From Stercorarius parasiticus (taxonomy: Eukaryota > Chordata > Aves > Charadriiformes > Stercorariidae): a stretch of 64,000 nucleotides of DNA. The DNA lies in assembly GCA_013396915.1 (NCBI GenBank), contig VWZL01002043.1:62001-126000 (forward strand), in the 5' to 3' direction. The notes beneath the pieces are model-generated. The model was not told where the DNA came from, did not search any database, and worked only from the letters and a program-made list of their open reading frames with translations. This document shows, one piece after another, positions 24,430 to 36,025 of the stretch. The position numbers were made by a program, and so were the translations under genes. Each line of letters begins with the position of its first letter. Position 1 is the stretch's first letter.

Positions 24430-25200
24430 AAGTGAGCACCACTCATAAACTATTTAAGGGAGGCACAGCTGTAATCATCACCACTCTCCCAGCCTGGCCC
24501 AGCTGCACAGACTCTACCCACCACCATTTTTCTTCTGTGGCAGAGGAGACCTTCTCAGGAAGCAGTTGCTGCATTGAGAGCCTTGCCACATCCTCCTGCA
24601 GCTGCAAGTGGCCTGGCACTCCCCACCAAGCCACTGCTCCCCAGTCCTAGCAGAGGAGCGGCAGACGTGCAGCCCGGCTTGGAGAGTGGTGACCCACACC
24701 ACCAGCACCACAACCCACCCCACCCCAGGGGCAGACCTGCAGCTGCAGCCTAGGCTCCTTTTCTGGTGAGACTGGAGCACAGCTGGTCACCTTGAATGTT
24801 CTCCAACGCTTTTGTAAATCTGGAGGGGTAAGTCCCTGGAAAGACCAGGCTTCTTTTGTATCATTTATTGTTTGTATTGTAACAGAGCACAAGCTCCTGT
24901 GCAAAAATTTTGTCCTGGTGGAAGAAGATGGATGGGGCTAGTTGATGGAAGTGCTGAAGTACCACACCTGTGGGAACTGTCACTCTGGCCAGGTAGCTCA
25001 ATAGCTGGGTGTCTCCAGTCTGGCCACTTTAACCAGACCGACTGTCCACTGTGTCCAACGGCATCAGGCATACTGCTGGCACACTGGCCATTAGGGGAGC
25101 AGATCTGTCATATAGCTGCTGCAGCCTGGATCCGTGGGCTTTGCTGCCTGCTGCGTGAGTCGGTATTGCCATGCCAGGCAGCAGCATGGCTGTGGTAACC
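24430..25200. other. GC-richer patch, C-rich on the + strand
   Basis: The stretch is rich in C and CA, including the run ACACCACCAGCACCACAACC followed by CACCCCACCCC at about 24692-24726. It contains two similar CCTGCAGCTGCA cores, near 24594 and 24737, which are E-box-like CAGCTG palindromes. Open frames exist on both strands (88 codons at 24514-24780 on -, 108 codons at 24872-25198 on +) but look like chance products of GC richness. CpG dinucleotides are rare, so this is not a CpG island. An unrecognised exon or regulatory element is possible. Confidence 0.3.
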
Positions 25201-28200
25201 CTGGTCCTGTCTCTGCTCTCCGTGCTCTTTTATCCCAGATATTCACACATATGTAACAGGGGACCTAGGGCTTAATAAAGAGCTGACAGTCAGTTTTGAT
25301 ACAATACAAAAAGTGGAAGAATATCCAGTATAGGAAACGGGAAAGGAAGAACAAGAATAGCAAAGATAAAAACAGGCAGTTGCACACATGGATCTTGTGC
25401 ACTGTAAGCATTGCCAGATTGCTATTTTGAGACATTTGTATTCTTCCTGGTTGCTGTGGTAGCATTATCAACTTTACAGATGTAAACACAGACTGCGTAT
25501 GGTAAAGGTTTGTAAGGGACCATGCAGTGGCTTCATGTATTTGTCCACGGAGTTTACTTTAGGACACAAAGGAGAAGACAGCTTGTACTTATAAAGAGGA
25601 CAACTGATCAGTAGAAGAGGAGGAAATGGTTAGACTCTGATGAATTTTACAAGGATTCGAAACTAATGTGAAGGGGATCTACTGGGCAAATTGGTTAACA
25701 TGAATGGACCTCTGGTAGGATCTGGAGGAAGTAGCAAGACTGCAGAATAATCTACCATACGTACAGCTCTAGAAAGTGAAGTGCTATTAAGGTGACTTCC
25801 AAATTACAGTCTGGAAGAACTCACTGAGGTTGCTAAATATGAGCTGGCTGCACTAGCTAAATGCATAGGCATACGGTGGCTGGGGGACAATGGGCTCTGT
25901 CTGTTGAAGCTATTTTCACACCGTGATATCCAGTTTGCTCCTGGTTGGTATATACAGTACATGTTGCAAGTTTTTGGTATCTATTTTAGGCCTAGTTGTC
26001 AGGTAAATAATCAGAAAAATCATGGGGTTTAAATCTAATACCACAAATAACTTTTTAAAGTAAATTTGTGTATCTTTCTGGCTGAAAATCTGTCAATTTA
26101 GTGCAGGCTTATGAGCTTTCCAGTCACATTTATAAAAAGGCATTTAATAAGAAGGCAGCATCCAGTTAGGACTGTAGTTTTACTTACAGAAAAACTACCT
26201 GCCACAATATGATGATGAGCCAAAAGAAACCACTAGGTCCTCTTTCTCTACATGTACATATTGATACAGTACCAGTGAAAAATGAGTTTCAAGATTCTAA
26301 CAGAGACAAAGTACCTTTCACCTGGACAGTATAATTTTGCAGGTTTTCCCCCATAACCAGTACCAACCTGTGAAACTTTCTGCCTGTCAATTCCTTCCTG
26401 AGAAAGCTTGTCCACACAGACTCAGAAGTAATCCTTTAATAAGCAATATAAGTGTGGCAGAGGAAGATGGAGGGGGATTTTATTTCCAGCTTTCTTAACA
26501 CCATATGTTCACTTAATCCCACTCTTCATTTAGTTAGAGGTAATCCCTGAGTATTTCAGCACAAATTACATGCAAACATACATTATGTGTTTGGGTGTAC
26601 CTGTATATAACACTGCACATGTGTCTCTTAGACTAACAGAGAAATCACACTGATAGCTAAGGCAGTTGAATTTTCCTAGACAGATGCTCCCAAGTCATCT
26701 ACCTCAGAAATACACATTAAGATTCAAGAAGGAAATGCTCTCTGAAAGAATTACTAATGAGGATTGCTTGGATTTTTACCCATCAAATCTTGAATAAAAA
26801 TCTTCAAAGTTATTCTGAAGTCACATTTGATTTTTCCTACTTCATCACCAAAAATTATTTGAAAAGTCATGATATTTCTCTTTGATAAGTCCAGAATCAT
26901 CACACAGACCATGTTAAACATGCCGAAATGTTTACTTTCCACTTTTCACTTCAGAATGAAAGTTTTTAAATAAATTGTAAAAGTTTCAAAATACGAGAAA
27001 AAAGCTGAAATTTACTGTTCAAAAATCTACTGTCCATTCATCTATAGCTGTTCTAAAAAGAATCTGAAACTTCCCATGACTATTTTCAGTCGCTCAGTAG
27101 TTAAAGAAGAACTGCACCAGTTTAAACTACTCCTACTTAAAAAAATGTGACAAGTCCAGCCAATGCCACTTAAGTGGTCAAGACAGAAATTCCAGTAAAT
27201 CCTAATGTATGATTTACAAGGCATATGTCAAATATTTTACATATGCACAAAAATGACAGGAAAAAAATAGTTGTCTCTGTAAACATTTAGTACAGTTAAA
27301 TAACACAGATCTTCCGGAGAAAGCTGTATTTTCTACCCAGTCTTGCAACTTGATTGGTGCCAGCTGGCTCCTGAAAGAAAAAAAAAGTCCACTTGAGCAA
27401 GTCACTATCCAGAACGAGATGTGAGAACACGACATGGTTGAAGATAGCTGGGAAAGAACAGTTAATAGTAACTAGAAAAACAAAGAGTAGTGCCAGCACT
27501 GAGTATACCAGAGATGCGGATATCTATCCCTGCAGCTCCAGAAACTATACTACACCGCTGCAGTACATATGCACAAAGCTACCCCTGCAATCATGGTGAG
27601 TGCATAAAAGAGTTTGACTGAATTTAAAATATTTCACTCTATAAAGAAAGGAAGCTAACTGTAGTATACTGGATTTTCACGGTGCAGCAGGAGAAGCTCC
27701 AAAATTCAATTCTATCTCAGACAGCAATGTGACTGATAACTCTATTTTATTGCACATTCATAAAATCACTTATACTTTAATAATTATTAAATCAGATTTA
27801 GCAGGTAATTATTCTGTAATGAGGATTAACTGCATATAAAGTGTTTGTTCTTCAAGGAAAGATACTTTCAACATTTGCATTAAAATGCTGCTCTTTTTAT
27901 AACTCAGTAAGCAAAAGACATCACTTCTGAAGTGAGATGAAATAGAACCTTTTCAGTGTAAAATGAGAAACATTGTCATAAAACCAGAAAGTTAAAAGAA
28001 ATCTGAAAGGTAAATGACTACTTGTTGCTTCTTTTATGCCTTACTCTGTAATGGTAACATGGATAACATGAACTACCAAATCCTTCTGAGAAGTGCTTTC
28101 CAGACCGACCCAGAGAAATGCCTAATCCAGCCCCCTGGATTATCCTGGGACTCTTTAAGTTTAATACCAAGCAGAGCCATTATGCCTAAAGAGTCAGTAA

Positions 28201-29356
28201 GGCCATATCAAAAAGGTCATTGCAAGAAGAGAAGAACTTTTCGTCAGAACTACAAGACAAATTTGAGCTGCCAAGTAGAAGTAGCAGGCAGAAACAAATC
28301 CAATTTCTTTTCCCACCCCACTCTGCCGCTGACCTCCCTTAGTATTTTAAATATACTGTAGACTTGTTTATTTTTATGTAAAGCAATGGTTCTCATGACT
28401 GCAAAACTTTTGGTATACCTCTGTCATTTCACTGTGACGTTAACGACCAAACCTCTGCCAGTACACCATAGCAAATGGTTTTAATGCTTTTGAAGTTATG
28501 TGTGATGTTTGCTCCTATGCTGAAAATCCTAGTGTTGTTTGGTTGAATGTATGGAAAAGAATCAGTATTTGTATTTTAAGTGAATTATATGCCAGAACCT
28601 CATAATTCCTCATAATTTTCCGAGGCATCACTCAAAGAAAGAAAAAATACTCCAGGCTGTATTTATTTGCAGAGTTGTTTGCAAAGTTGTTGCCATAGCT
28701 TTGGCCCCTTCTTTTAGGCTGTCCGTCCTTACCCTGTAGTGACTTCTCCAAAAACTGACCATGACAGAGTCAATGTTCTCTACATTAGCATTTGTTTACA
28801 TCACCCCCCTTGCTGTTGGTGGCACCTCGTTCCAGTTCATGTCACCTTTTATTTTCTTATGCTAATGGACCTTTTCCAATCCATCTTCACCACTGAGATT
28901 TTTCTCTCTTGGTTTTAAAGGTACTGTCAGAGAGCAATATTGACTCCTCCAAGAAGATGGTCTCCAAAAAGATGAAAAACCTTGTTTTATGAATGGCTGG
29001 TGCAACTACTGTGATTGGGACCCACAGCTACATTATTTTCCCTTGTAATGATATTAAGTCAGATGAAGGAAAAAGAAAGGCAGATAGAGAGTATTAACAG
29101 ATCTTGCGGGTGTGATAGATCTTAAGGCCTGTAACTGTGCTGCAGAAAGCCACTCATTTATCTGCCCCTCAGTAAGAATCTCTAGAAATAGAATTATTTT
29201 ACATTATTTTGTTCCTAAAGATATAAAAATATATACGTTCTAATCGCACTTCAGAGAAGGAAAATTAATAAAGACAGTTGTGCCATTCCCCATTAGTGGA
29301 AATGCCCCACAGTTAACGTGCCTCAGGCACTTTCAATATCACTGAATCCCTTGGGT

Positions 29357-29440
29357 GGGATTTTCCAAAGTACCAGCATTAGCTCAGCCCTGCTCCCATT
29401 AAAATCAATCACTGACTTCAGCCTGGGAGGAGAGTCCAGA
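29357..29440. mobile_element. Degenerate palindromic MITE-like element
   Basis: The order GGGATTTTCCAAAGTACCAG, CATTAGCTCAGCCCTGCTCCC, ATTAAAATCAATC, ACTGACTTCAG and CTGGGAGGAGAG follows an ancient palindromic repeat. That repeat runs GGATTTTCAAAAG, CAGCATTGGCCTAACTCTGC, CCATTGAAGTCAATGG and then GACTTCAGTGGGAGCAGAG. The left arm and centre are well matched; the right arm is cut short or decayed beyond about 29440. It has no coding capacity. Confidence 0.5.
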
Positions 29441-30179
29441 GAGTCCCTGCGGTGCCCTGCGTATTCGAAAATCCTAATCTTTGTGTGTGCTGTTGCTTCC
29501 CTATATTTATGCGCATGGCTGCACAGGCGCTCAGATACATTCACGAGGGCCAGGATTTTCCTCAGAGGACCTAAAATGGAACCACAAAGCCAGCTGGGCG
29601 GAATAAAGAGTAATGGAGGGTAATATAAATCATGGAGGAATGGGGAACTTCACTTAAGATGAAACTTCATCAAGTGTCTAGTGAAGTCAGTTAATTGCAG
29701 CCTCTGTTCCACAATTCACAGAGCAAAACTTTCCAGGACACATTTTCAATACTACTTCATGCAGTATGTTTTCTATGTATGGAATCCAATTGCCATAGGC
29801 AGTCATCAAGGCAAAGAGTTTAGTAGAATTAAAAAAGGGATTTAGGAAGCTTTGTGAGCAAAGACAACATTTGCAGCTGCATGTGCTAGATTACAACAGT
29901 GCAGGGGGCAAACAAGCTTCCTGCTTCAGCAGCATAAGCTGATTGCTTTGAGGGCCAAGAAGAAATGTTTTCTTGCCACATGTTAGATGTGCTGATTTAT
30001 TGAGATGTGTGATGGTTATGGTTTGAGTTTTCACTAAAAGGAGCGATAATGATAATGAATGCTATAGGTAGACTATTTACTAGTCTGTATTATGGTCATG
30101 CTGGCACTTCCATAAAAAGAGTATCACCCAATGAGTCTGTGAGGAAGAGAATCTCCCAAGCAAGGGACTGGTTTGGCAC

Positions 30180-30330
30180 TGGTGAGAGCAGAATTCAGAC
30201 CTTGGCTATGAACAAGACTTCCTTCCTGATTGTAGGCAAGTACCTTACTCTCTCTGCACTTTAAATCATCACCTGAGAAATGAGAAGACAGTACTTCTCT
30301 AGTTCTCAGAGGTGGAATGAGGGGAAAGTG
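30180..30330 (+). repeat. MIR-like SINE fossil
   Basis: The + strand shows, in order, GAGCAGAATTCAGACCTTGG, TGTAGGCAAGTACCTTACTC, TCTCTGCACTTTAAATCATC, ACCTGAGAAATGAGAAGACAG, TACTTCTCTAGTTCTCAGAGG and TGGAATGAGG. This parallels MIR from its B-box region: TTGGGCAAGTTACTTAACC, TCTCTGTGCCTCAGTTTCC, TCATCTGTAAAATGGGGATA, and then GTACCTACCTCATAGGGTT with a GAGGATTAAATGAG-type end. It is the best MIR match in the window, about 150 bases long, and its length and order make coincidence unlikely. It is transcriptionally dead. Confidence 0.6.
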
Positions 30331-30380
30331 CATAAAGAGGAGATTGGTCATGTTTTCATTCACAGCCTTTCCGTGCTTTG

Positions 30381-30472
30381 GATTCAGAGCTGTCATCCCA
30401 CTGTAAATCAGAAGTACTTTAGCTGGAATTAGTCGAGATTTTCCTGATTTACACTGATGAAATGAGTTCAGA
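30381..30472. mobile_element. Degenerate palindromic MITE-like element
   Basis: A perfect 10-base inverted repeat is formed by TGTAAATCAG (30402-30411) and CTGATTTACA (30444-30453). The outer parts are GATTCAGAGCTG on the left and CTGATGAAATGAGTTCAG on the right. The layout matches an ancient reptilian palindrome in which GATTCTGAGCTCAGTTACAC leads into TGTAAATCAGGAGTAACTCC and then the mirrored arm. It starts about 50 bases downstream of the MIR-like fossil. Confidence 0.55.
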
Positions 30473-31099
30473 AAATGTTTTCATTCCACCGTTTGTGGTG
30501 CTCCTCTGTTTGAACTTGTTCCCACATGCAAATAGCAGCAGCCTTTCCTAAGAAGAACAGTAGCTCCGGGAAAGCTTAGCGGCCTTAACCTAGAACACAA
30601 GCGGTTTCTGCAATGGATTATGTATTGTGCTGGCTGGCTTGAAACCCCACAAGCTCCTGTCCAAGTCTGCATTCCTGTTATGGGCTACTGTTGTCATTAC
30701 ACCTGTTGCTTCAAGGTCAGATCCTCATCAAGATATTCTTGTTTACTCTGAACAGTAGATAAGATCTCAGAAAAGACATTTTGAACGTATAGGCTGCACG
30801 AGCTGAATTATTTATGTTAATGGCTATGGGTGCTATACCTGTTGCTAAGAAATACTGTAATACTTCGTCATAACTCCCACTTGGAAATGCCATTATAGGT
30901 AGCTGAGCAGCAATAGATACAGTATAGGTTGAGCAAGTTATTGATGCACAGGAAAGGCTTTTTAATGATTTTGTACCTTGAACATTTTAGTTGGCAAAAA
31001 TTTGATAAAGAAGCAGGTGGAAACAGTCAGACTGTGCTTCTCCTTGTTAGAGCTGGCAGGGGTCAGAGGCACTCAAAGTTCGATGATGGGATAGCTGCA

Positions 31100-31158
31100 T
31101 GTATATATAGATGTATATATAGATGTACCTATATATGGATATATAGAAAGATATATAG
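31100..31158 (+). repeat. Imperfect TATATAGATG microsatellite
   Basis: The unit GTATATATAGAT is repeated and then decays into variants with ACCTATATATGG and ATATAGAAAGATATATAG. It spans about 60 bases, is interrupted, and looks like an ageing microsatellite. Confidence 0.85.
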
Positions 31159-33618
31159 TTTTGATTGACAGTCTCAATCAGACCCAGCCGGTCTTCACCA
31201 AAATATGAAATTTCTACATCGCAAGTCATTGAACATTCTTGGGTCCAACAAAGCAACCAAGATGGGAGTTGTTGGTTTTTTTAATTTTGAACTCTCATAT
31301 TTCCAGCCTTTCCCTGATGTGTCCTTTAAGGAAATTCCCCCAGCTGTCTAATGATCCAAAAGCCTATGTAATCTTTGTTTATTTATGTTTTCTTATTCAG
31401 AATTATTTAAATACAGAAAATAAAACCTTTGAAGGATTCAGAGTTAAGCTCAGCTGCCAATGCTGCTTAGCCGTATTTAAAATTGAGATTGATAGACAAC
31501 ATTTAGGGAGAAGGAAGGGTCACTAGCCATGGAATTATTGCCCTGATAAAAAACAGTGATCCATTTTATCCTCTCTTATTTGGAAGCAGATATACATTTA
31601 AACTGACCTTTCAACACACTCAAAAGGCTTAACTATTTTTATTATTTCTTTAGCTGTTAATTTTATTGGCAGATGTATGACTAAATCCCCTGTACTACTT
31701 CGAAAACCTTACCCAACATATACTTGCAGGTACGTACTATTTCCCTGGCCTGGGGGATGATTTTACATTAGTAACTGCTGTACGTAATTGGATAGTAGTT
31801 CTGTAGGATGCACACAGATCCAATCTGGTCCTTAAGCTTAAAATGGTCTGGCTCTGACCTCTACCCTGCATTAAATTAACTGTGTTGTCTGTTGTATGCT
31901 TAGGCTCGGGGCAACTTAGCAAGTTTGATATAAAGGAATAACATTTCTACGTGCCAAAAGCAGAGTTTGCATCAGTCAGCTGCAGCCTCTTTTTCCTTGG
32001 GATACAATTTCATAGCTGAGCATATGAAGCTTTGCACACTTCGTGGCCACGTAGATCCTGGGCTGCTGTGGTGTTGAACATGGCAGTGCGTCTGTGCTGG
32101 GTTAGATGTAGCTAGAGCTGCCACGGAGCAACAGAGTGAACCTGAGCATGGCACACCCAGGTTGCTCCTTGTACCCATGCGCTCGCAGCGCTTACTCCCT
32201 GAGTCTGCTTCTGGGCGAGGTGGTGTCATTCCAATCCCTGCAGGGTCACGGAGGATCATTAAGAAAGCATGGCAGGATTAATACAACCTGGAGACACAGT
32301 CTAAACCTGCTAATAACACCAGATTCATAGTCACCGCTCGCTCACTCTCACTGCTGATAGTCAGCAAGTGCAGAATGGCACTGAAAATTGAAGTGCTTAT
32401 CACTTTTACTAAATGATGTGAGCCCAGACATTTATTAATCGTGGAACATTTCCACAAACTATGAAGCAGGGTAGCAGTAGTGGTCTATTATTTTGAATGG
32501 ATGGATTAAAATTATTTTATTTGCAACTCCAAGTGGCTACTGCAGTCTCTTGGTGATGAACGCATTCATTTTTATTCCACATTGATAATATAAAAAAAGA
32601 CATTCAGAGTTGCAATTGAAACAGTCTGATATTTCTGCATCCGTAACTTTAATCTCAGCTTGTCTGGGATATTGTTAATTGTCAACATTTTATTATGTTG
32701 TCCAAAATTTGGAAGTGATTACATGCGAAGGCTAATTTATATAGCAAAGATTTTTTGCTATATACATCTGATTTATATGTGTGAACTTTGTCTTTCAAAT
32801 GACTTAATGGTATGTACACATGAAAATCATTTTCTCTGTGTACAAGCTTGTATTTTAAAGGCTGCCTCTTCATGTTGCTTTTGACCTAGCTCATAACCTC
32901 GACAGTAAATTAGTATTTACACAACTAAAACAACTTGCATGGTTTTGCATAATTGTACTCATTTATGGAAAATACTGTGCTTTAGCTGACTGAAGTTTTC
33001 TTCCCGTCAAATACTGACATATCAAACCCGATGTAAAACACGCCTATGTTATGGCATGATATGACAGCGGTTCCAGCAAAGGGGAGATGTACCTTCCCAG
33101 CTGAAGGCAGCACGAACGTCAGCTCTTCGCGCTAGAGCTTGGAGCCCCAGCATGCTGCCATCTTCCCCAGCAGCCCACGCAATAAACTATATTTAAGCCA
33201 AGCTCCTCTCCCATAGCATTATTTGCGGTAGCACCCAGCGTTTTATCCAATTTTATAAGTAACTTGAAAAAGGGTGGTCTCGGCCCTGAAGTTGTGGTAG
33301 GATGAGAAATAAGGGTAGAGCCTGGCCGAGGCGGCGCGGTCCGAGGCTGGCCCAGCGCAGCCGCCGCCGGCTCTGCGGGACACAGGATCGAGGGTTTCCG
33401 CGGCATTTCCAGGATTTAGTAATTTGCTGCCTACAGAAACCCTCGGTGACAGGCGCGGGATGGGGAACGTCCCCGCCAGCGCCTGGAGCCGCGCACCGAA
33501 CCGCACCGTGCGCTCCCAGCCAGCGCCCGGCGAAAGGGCGCTCGCCGCCGCCAGCTCCGGGCGGACCCGCTCCGCCAGACTCGGCAGCGCGACCGCCTGG
33601 GCGAGAGCCAGCGGCCCC

Positions 33619-33631
33619 GGGGCGGGGGCGG
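33619..33631 (+). promoter_or_regulatory. Tandem GC box (Sp1/KLF-type)
   Basis: GGGGCGGGGGCGG contains two overlapping GGGCGG cores 25-37 bases upstream of the candidate ATG at 33656. If that ATG is the real start, this box lies in the 5' leader or core promoter. GC boxes are expected in CpG-island promoters; occupancy cannot be read from sequence. Confidence 0.5.
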
Positions 33632-33655
33632 CAGCTCGCCTCAGGGCACCCCGGC

Positions 33656-33664
33656 ATGGCGCCC
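33656..33664 (+). CDS. Candidate start of the coding sequence, cut by assembly gap
   Basis: An ATG in the context GGCATGG (G at -3 and G at +4, a good Kozak match) lies in the CpG island and opens the frame Met-Ala-Pro before the gap begins at 33665. The frame stays nominally open across the gap to 34276, but the gap length may be only an estimate, and the residues after it do not look like a protein domain. The exon probably ends inside the gap, or the ATG may be spurious. An earlier ATG in another frame at 33424 has weaker surroundings and opens a low-complexity Ala/Arg/Pro-rich frame. Gene identity is unknown. Confidence 0.3.
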
Positions 33665-34111
33665 NNNNNNNNNNNNNNNNNNNNNNNNNNNNNNNNNNNN
33701 NNNNNNNNNNNNNNNNNNNNNNNNNNNNNNNNNNNNNNNNNNNNNNNNNNNNNNNNNNNNNNNNNNNNNNNNNNNNNNNNNNNNNNNNNNNNNNNNNNNN
33801 NNNNNNNNNNNNNNNNNNNNNNNNNNNNNNNNNNNNNNNNNNNNNNNNNNNNNNNNNNNNNNNNNNNNNNNNNNNNNNNNNNNNNNNNNNNNNNNNNNNN
33901 NNNNNNNNNNNNNNNNNNNNNNNNNNNNNNNNNNNNNNNNNNNNNNNNNNNNNNNNNNNNNNNNNNNNNNNNNNNNNNNNNNNNNNNNNNNNNNNNNNNN
34001 NNNNNNNNNNNNNNNNNNNNNNNNNNNNNNNNNNNNNNNNNNNNNNNNNNNNNNNNNNNNNNNNNNNNNNNNNNNNNNNNNNNNNNNNNNNNNNNNNNNN
34101 NNNNNNNNNNN
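33665..34111. other. Assembly gap, 447 N
   Basis: Unresolved bases lie in the core of the CpG island. GC-rich promoter and first-exon sequence is the classic place for dropout in bird genome assemblies. The gap probably hides most of the first exon and perhaps the first splice donor. The nominal size may be estimated. Confidence 1.
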
Positions 34112-34293
34112 AGGGACCGCTGCGGCCGGGGGCTGGGCGGGGAGGACCGGAGCGAAGGAGTGGGAGAGGGGCGAGGATTTCACGCCCCTCACCCCCACCC
34201 CCCGGTCTGTGTCCTGCGCCCCTCCACGCCCCAAAAACTATCGACTGTTTTTTTCAAACCGGCTTTGCGATGCTGATGACTGGTGAAGGGGGT

Positions 34294-34311
34294 TTTTGTG
34301 TGTGTGTGTGC
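34294..34311 (+). repeat. Short (TG)n tract
   Basis: A run of T followed by GTGTGTGTGTGTG, near the right edge of the CpG island. It is a simple repeat too short to say more about. Confidence 0.8.
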
Positions 34312-34396
34312 CCTGTGTAAGGCATGCCTCAGAAGGGGCTGGGAAGTGAGCCGGGGATGCGCGAGTGATGTAGTCGATGGCATCCAGACAATGTCA

Positions 34397-34407
34397 GCTT
34401 GGTGAGT
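34397..34407 (+). other. Candidate first-exon splice donor
   Basis: The sequence CTTGGTGAGTC holds a near-consensus donor (G|GTGAGT, GT at 34402-34403) at the 3' edge of the CpG island, where the first exon of a + strand gene would be expected to end. A weaker alternative (GAAGTGAGC) lies near 34346, and the true donor may instead be hidden in the gap. If this donor is used, the first exon would include sequence after the gap, which carries no obvious protein-like frame and would be mostly untranslated. Confidence 0.25.
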
Positions 34408-34691
34408 CTCCACCCTGTGGAGCTGCAGGCAGCCCGGTCCCCTGCACAGGCATCGCCGGGTCTCTCTGTGCGACCCGGGGAACAAAACACGCTCAGATCC
34501 TCTCTCCTTGCGTAGAAGGCAAAGATTGCTTTGGATTATTCGTTACAATCTTTTGTTTAAAAAAAAAAAGTAAAGACCTGAAATCTCTTAAGCTTTTTAG
34601 CCATATGACTTACTGAGGGCAGGCTGGTTTGTGGAGAGCCTCCCAAGCAAGGCTGGTGTCTGCATTGGTTTTCATGAAGATGGGGAGAGTG

Positions 34692-34725
34692 GTATATATA
34701 TGTATATATATATATTTTTTTTTTT
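34692..34725 (+). repeat. (TA)n microsatellite with T run
   Basis: GTATATATATGTATATATAT is followed by a run of T. It is a simple repeat of about 34 bases just downstream of the island, likely variable between individuals. Confidence 0.85.
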
Positions 34726-36025
34726 GCATGGGGAAAATCATTGATGCTGGGAGGGGAAGGAGGAGTGTCTGTATGCATAAGTGTCACATGACCTGTGTAA
34801 AATTCATATAGGTATACTTATATTACTCCTTTATTAATCCTAGTTATTTTAGGAAGCCAATGACTTTTATGTTCATTTTGGAAGGTTTTATTTGTTTTGG
34901 ATTTATCATCTTGTGCATCATAAAATAGTCATCTGCATGTTTGGGCACTGTCTTTGCATTTTGCCATTTTCTTGTAGTATTTCAAGGCTTTTTATGTTTT
35001 TACTGGGTTATAGGTACTCAGATGGGGACAAGCAACAGTATGTATAGTACACTTCTTTAATTGGAGGAGTACAGGTATACTTGGTTTGGCACAAGTATGC
35101 TATTTCATGGGGCTAATATCTTTACACTGCCATTCATGTGATGGAGGAATGGGGAACTACTGTAGAATCACACCTGCTCCATTTTAGACAAATTGCCTCT
35201 TTTCATCTGTTCCCCCTCGCTCCCCTGTCCTCTAGACAGGGACACATTAGGTTGTAAAACACCTTTGAGCAGAAAAATAAATTTATATGTTTATTGATGA
35301 ATGAATTTAGATGTTTATTGAAACAATATTTCTAAAACAGCAAATCTTCCTGTTTCACTGATTAATCATCTCTTCTCTGCTGAGAAGTTTCCTACTAAAA
35401 TAGAGCAACAGAAAAATCACTTGCTAAATCATCTTGAAGAAAAAAAGTACAAGTCATAAATTCCAGTTCTTGGGAATACTTTACACGTAAGGTATAAAGG
35501 TGTAGACATGTCCATATTTAATATGCTGATATCCTTCTTGGGTGGGTGCAGTTGATAGTGGAATATAGAACTGTTTCTCTGCACCTAAGTGGGTATGTGG
35601 TTTTTCATATCAGTGGGTGACACTCAAATTACCTTACAGAAATCCACTTTAGGAATACTTTTGCTTTCATAGAACAAGGAGGTAAGTGGCATTAAGGAAT
35701 TTATTTATTACCCTACTACAAATTTCATTTTCAGATAGATATTTCCATAAAATGGCTTGGGTTTTAGATTTATATGACATGCAATGAAGAGTTCTACCAC
35801 TGTTTCTCTTGACTCAGCATGGGATGACAGAGAGAAAAGTATTGCTAAAGAGATAAGTCACAATTCAGGGAAGCTGTGTAGTATACCAGTTGTTAATGTC
35901 TTGAAAGAATATAAAAAATATATGAAGGGGCACTGACAAATTTTATATAATCTTCAGTCTGCCTGCCTTGCATAATATCTTGAGGCCACTACCTTCAGGT
36001 TTGACTTTAAAATAGTTTTTTCCAG

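Larger units (their letters stand above)
25201..33309. other. Gene-free flank upstream of the CpG island
   Basis: No exon is recognised and the longest frame is 115 codons (28014-28361, +). Old repeats cluster at 29357-29440, 30180-30330 and 30381-30472, and a TATATAGATG-type microsatellite lies at 31100-31158. CCTCATAATT is directly duplicated at 28598-28617. The last kilobase (about 32500-33100) is A/T-rich and free of recognised repeats. Just before the island are an ATCCAAT box (33245-33251) and a TATA-like CTATATTTAAG (about 33187), neither clearly placed for a start site. Confidence 0.45.
33310..34490. promoter_or_regulatory. CpG island, inferred promoter of a + strand gene
   Basis: Both sides of the assembly gap are extremely GC- and CpG-rich. 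By hand I count roughly 45 CpG in the 330 bases before the gap, against near absence of CpG in most of the window. A tandem GC box (GGGGCGGGGGCGG) lies at 33619-33631 and another (TGGGCGGGGAG) at 34135-34145; both fit Sp1/KLF sites. There is no TATA box at a usual distance from the core. CpG density falls off by about 34490. Because G exceeds C on the + strand for the next 29 kb, I infer transcription to the right, although a bidirectional promoter is possible. The island also coincides with a drop in GC from about 41% to 33%. Confidence 0.8.

Noticed and set aside
33302..34320. Frames of 324 and 298 codons across the CpG island
   Set aside because: Most of their length is the N gap. The remaining residues are Ala/Arg/Pro/Gly-rich products of high GC, and two different plus-strand frames are open at once.
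35640..35681. 42-base micro-exon candidate between a CTTACAG acceptor and a GTAAGT donor
   Set aside because: It is too short, only one frame is open, and nothing supports use; such pairs are common by chance.
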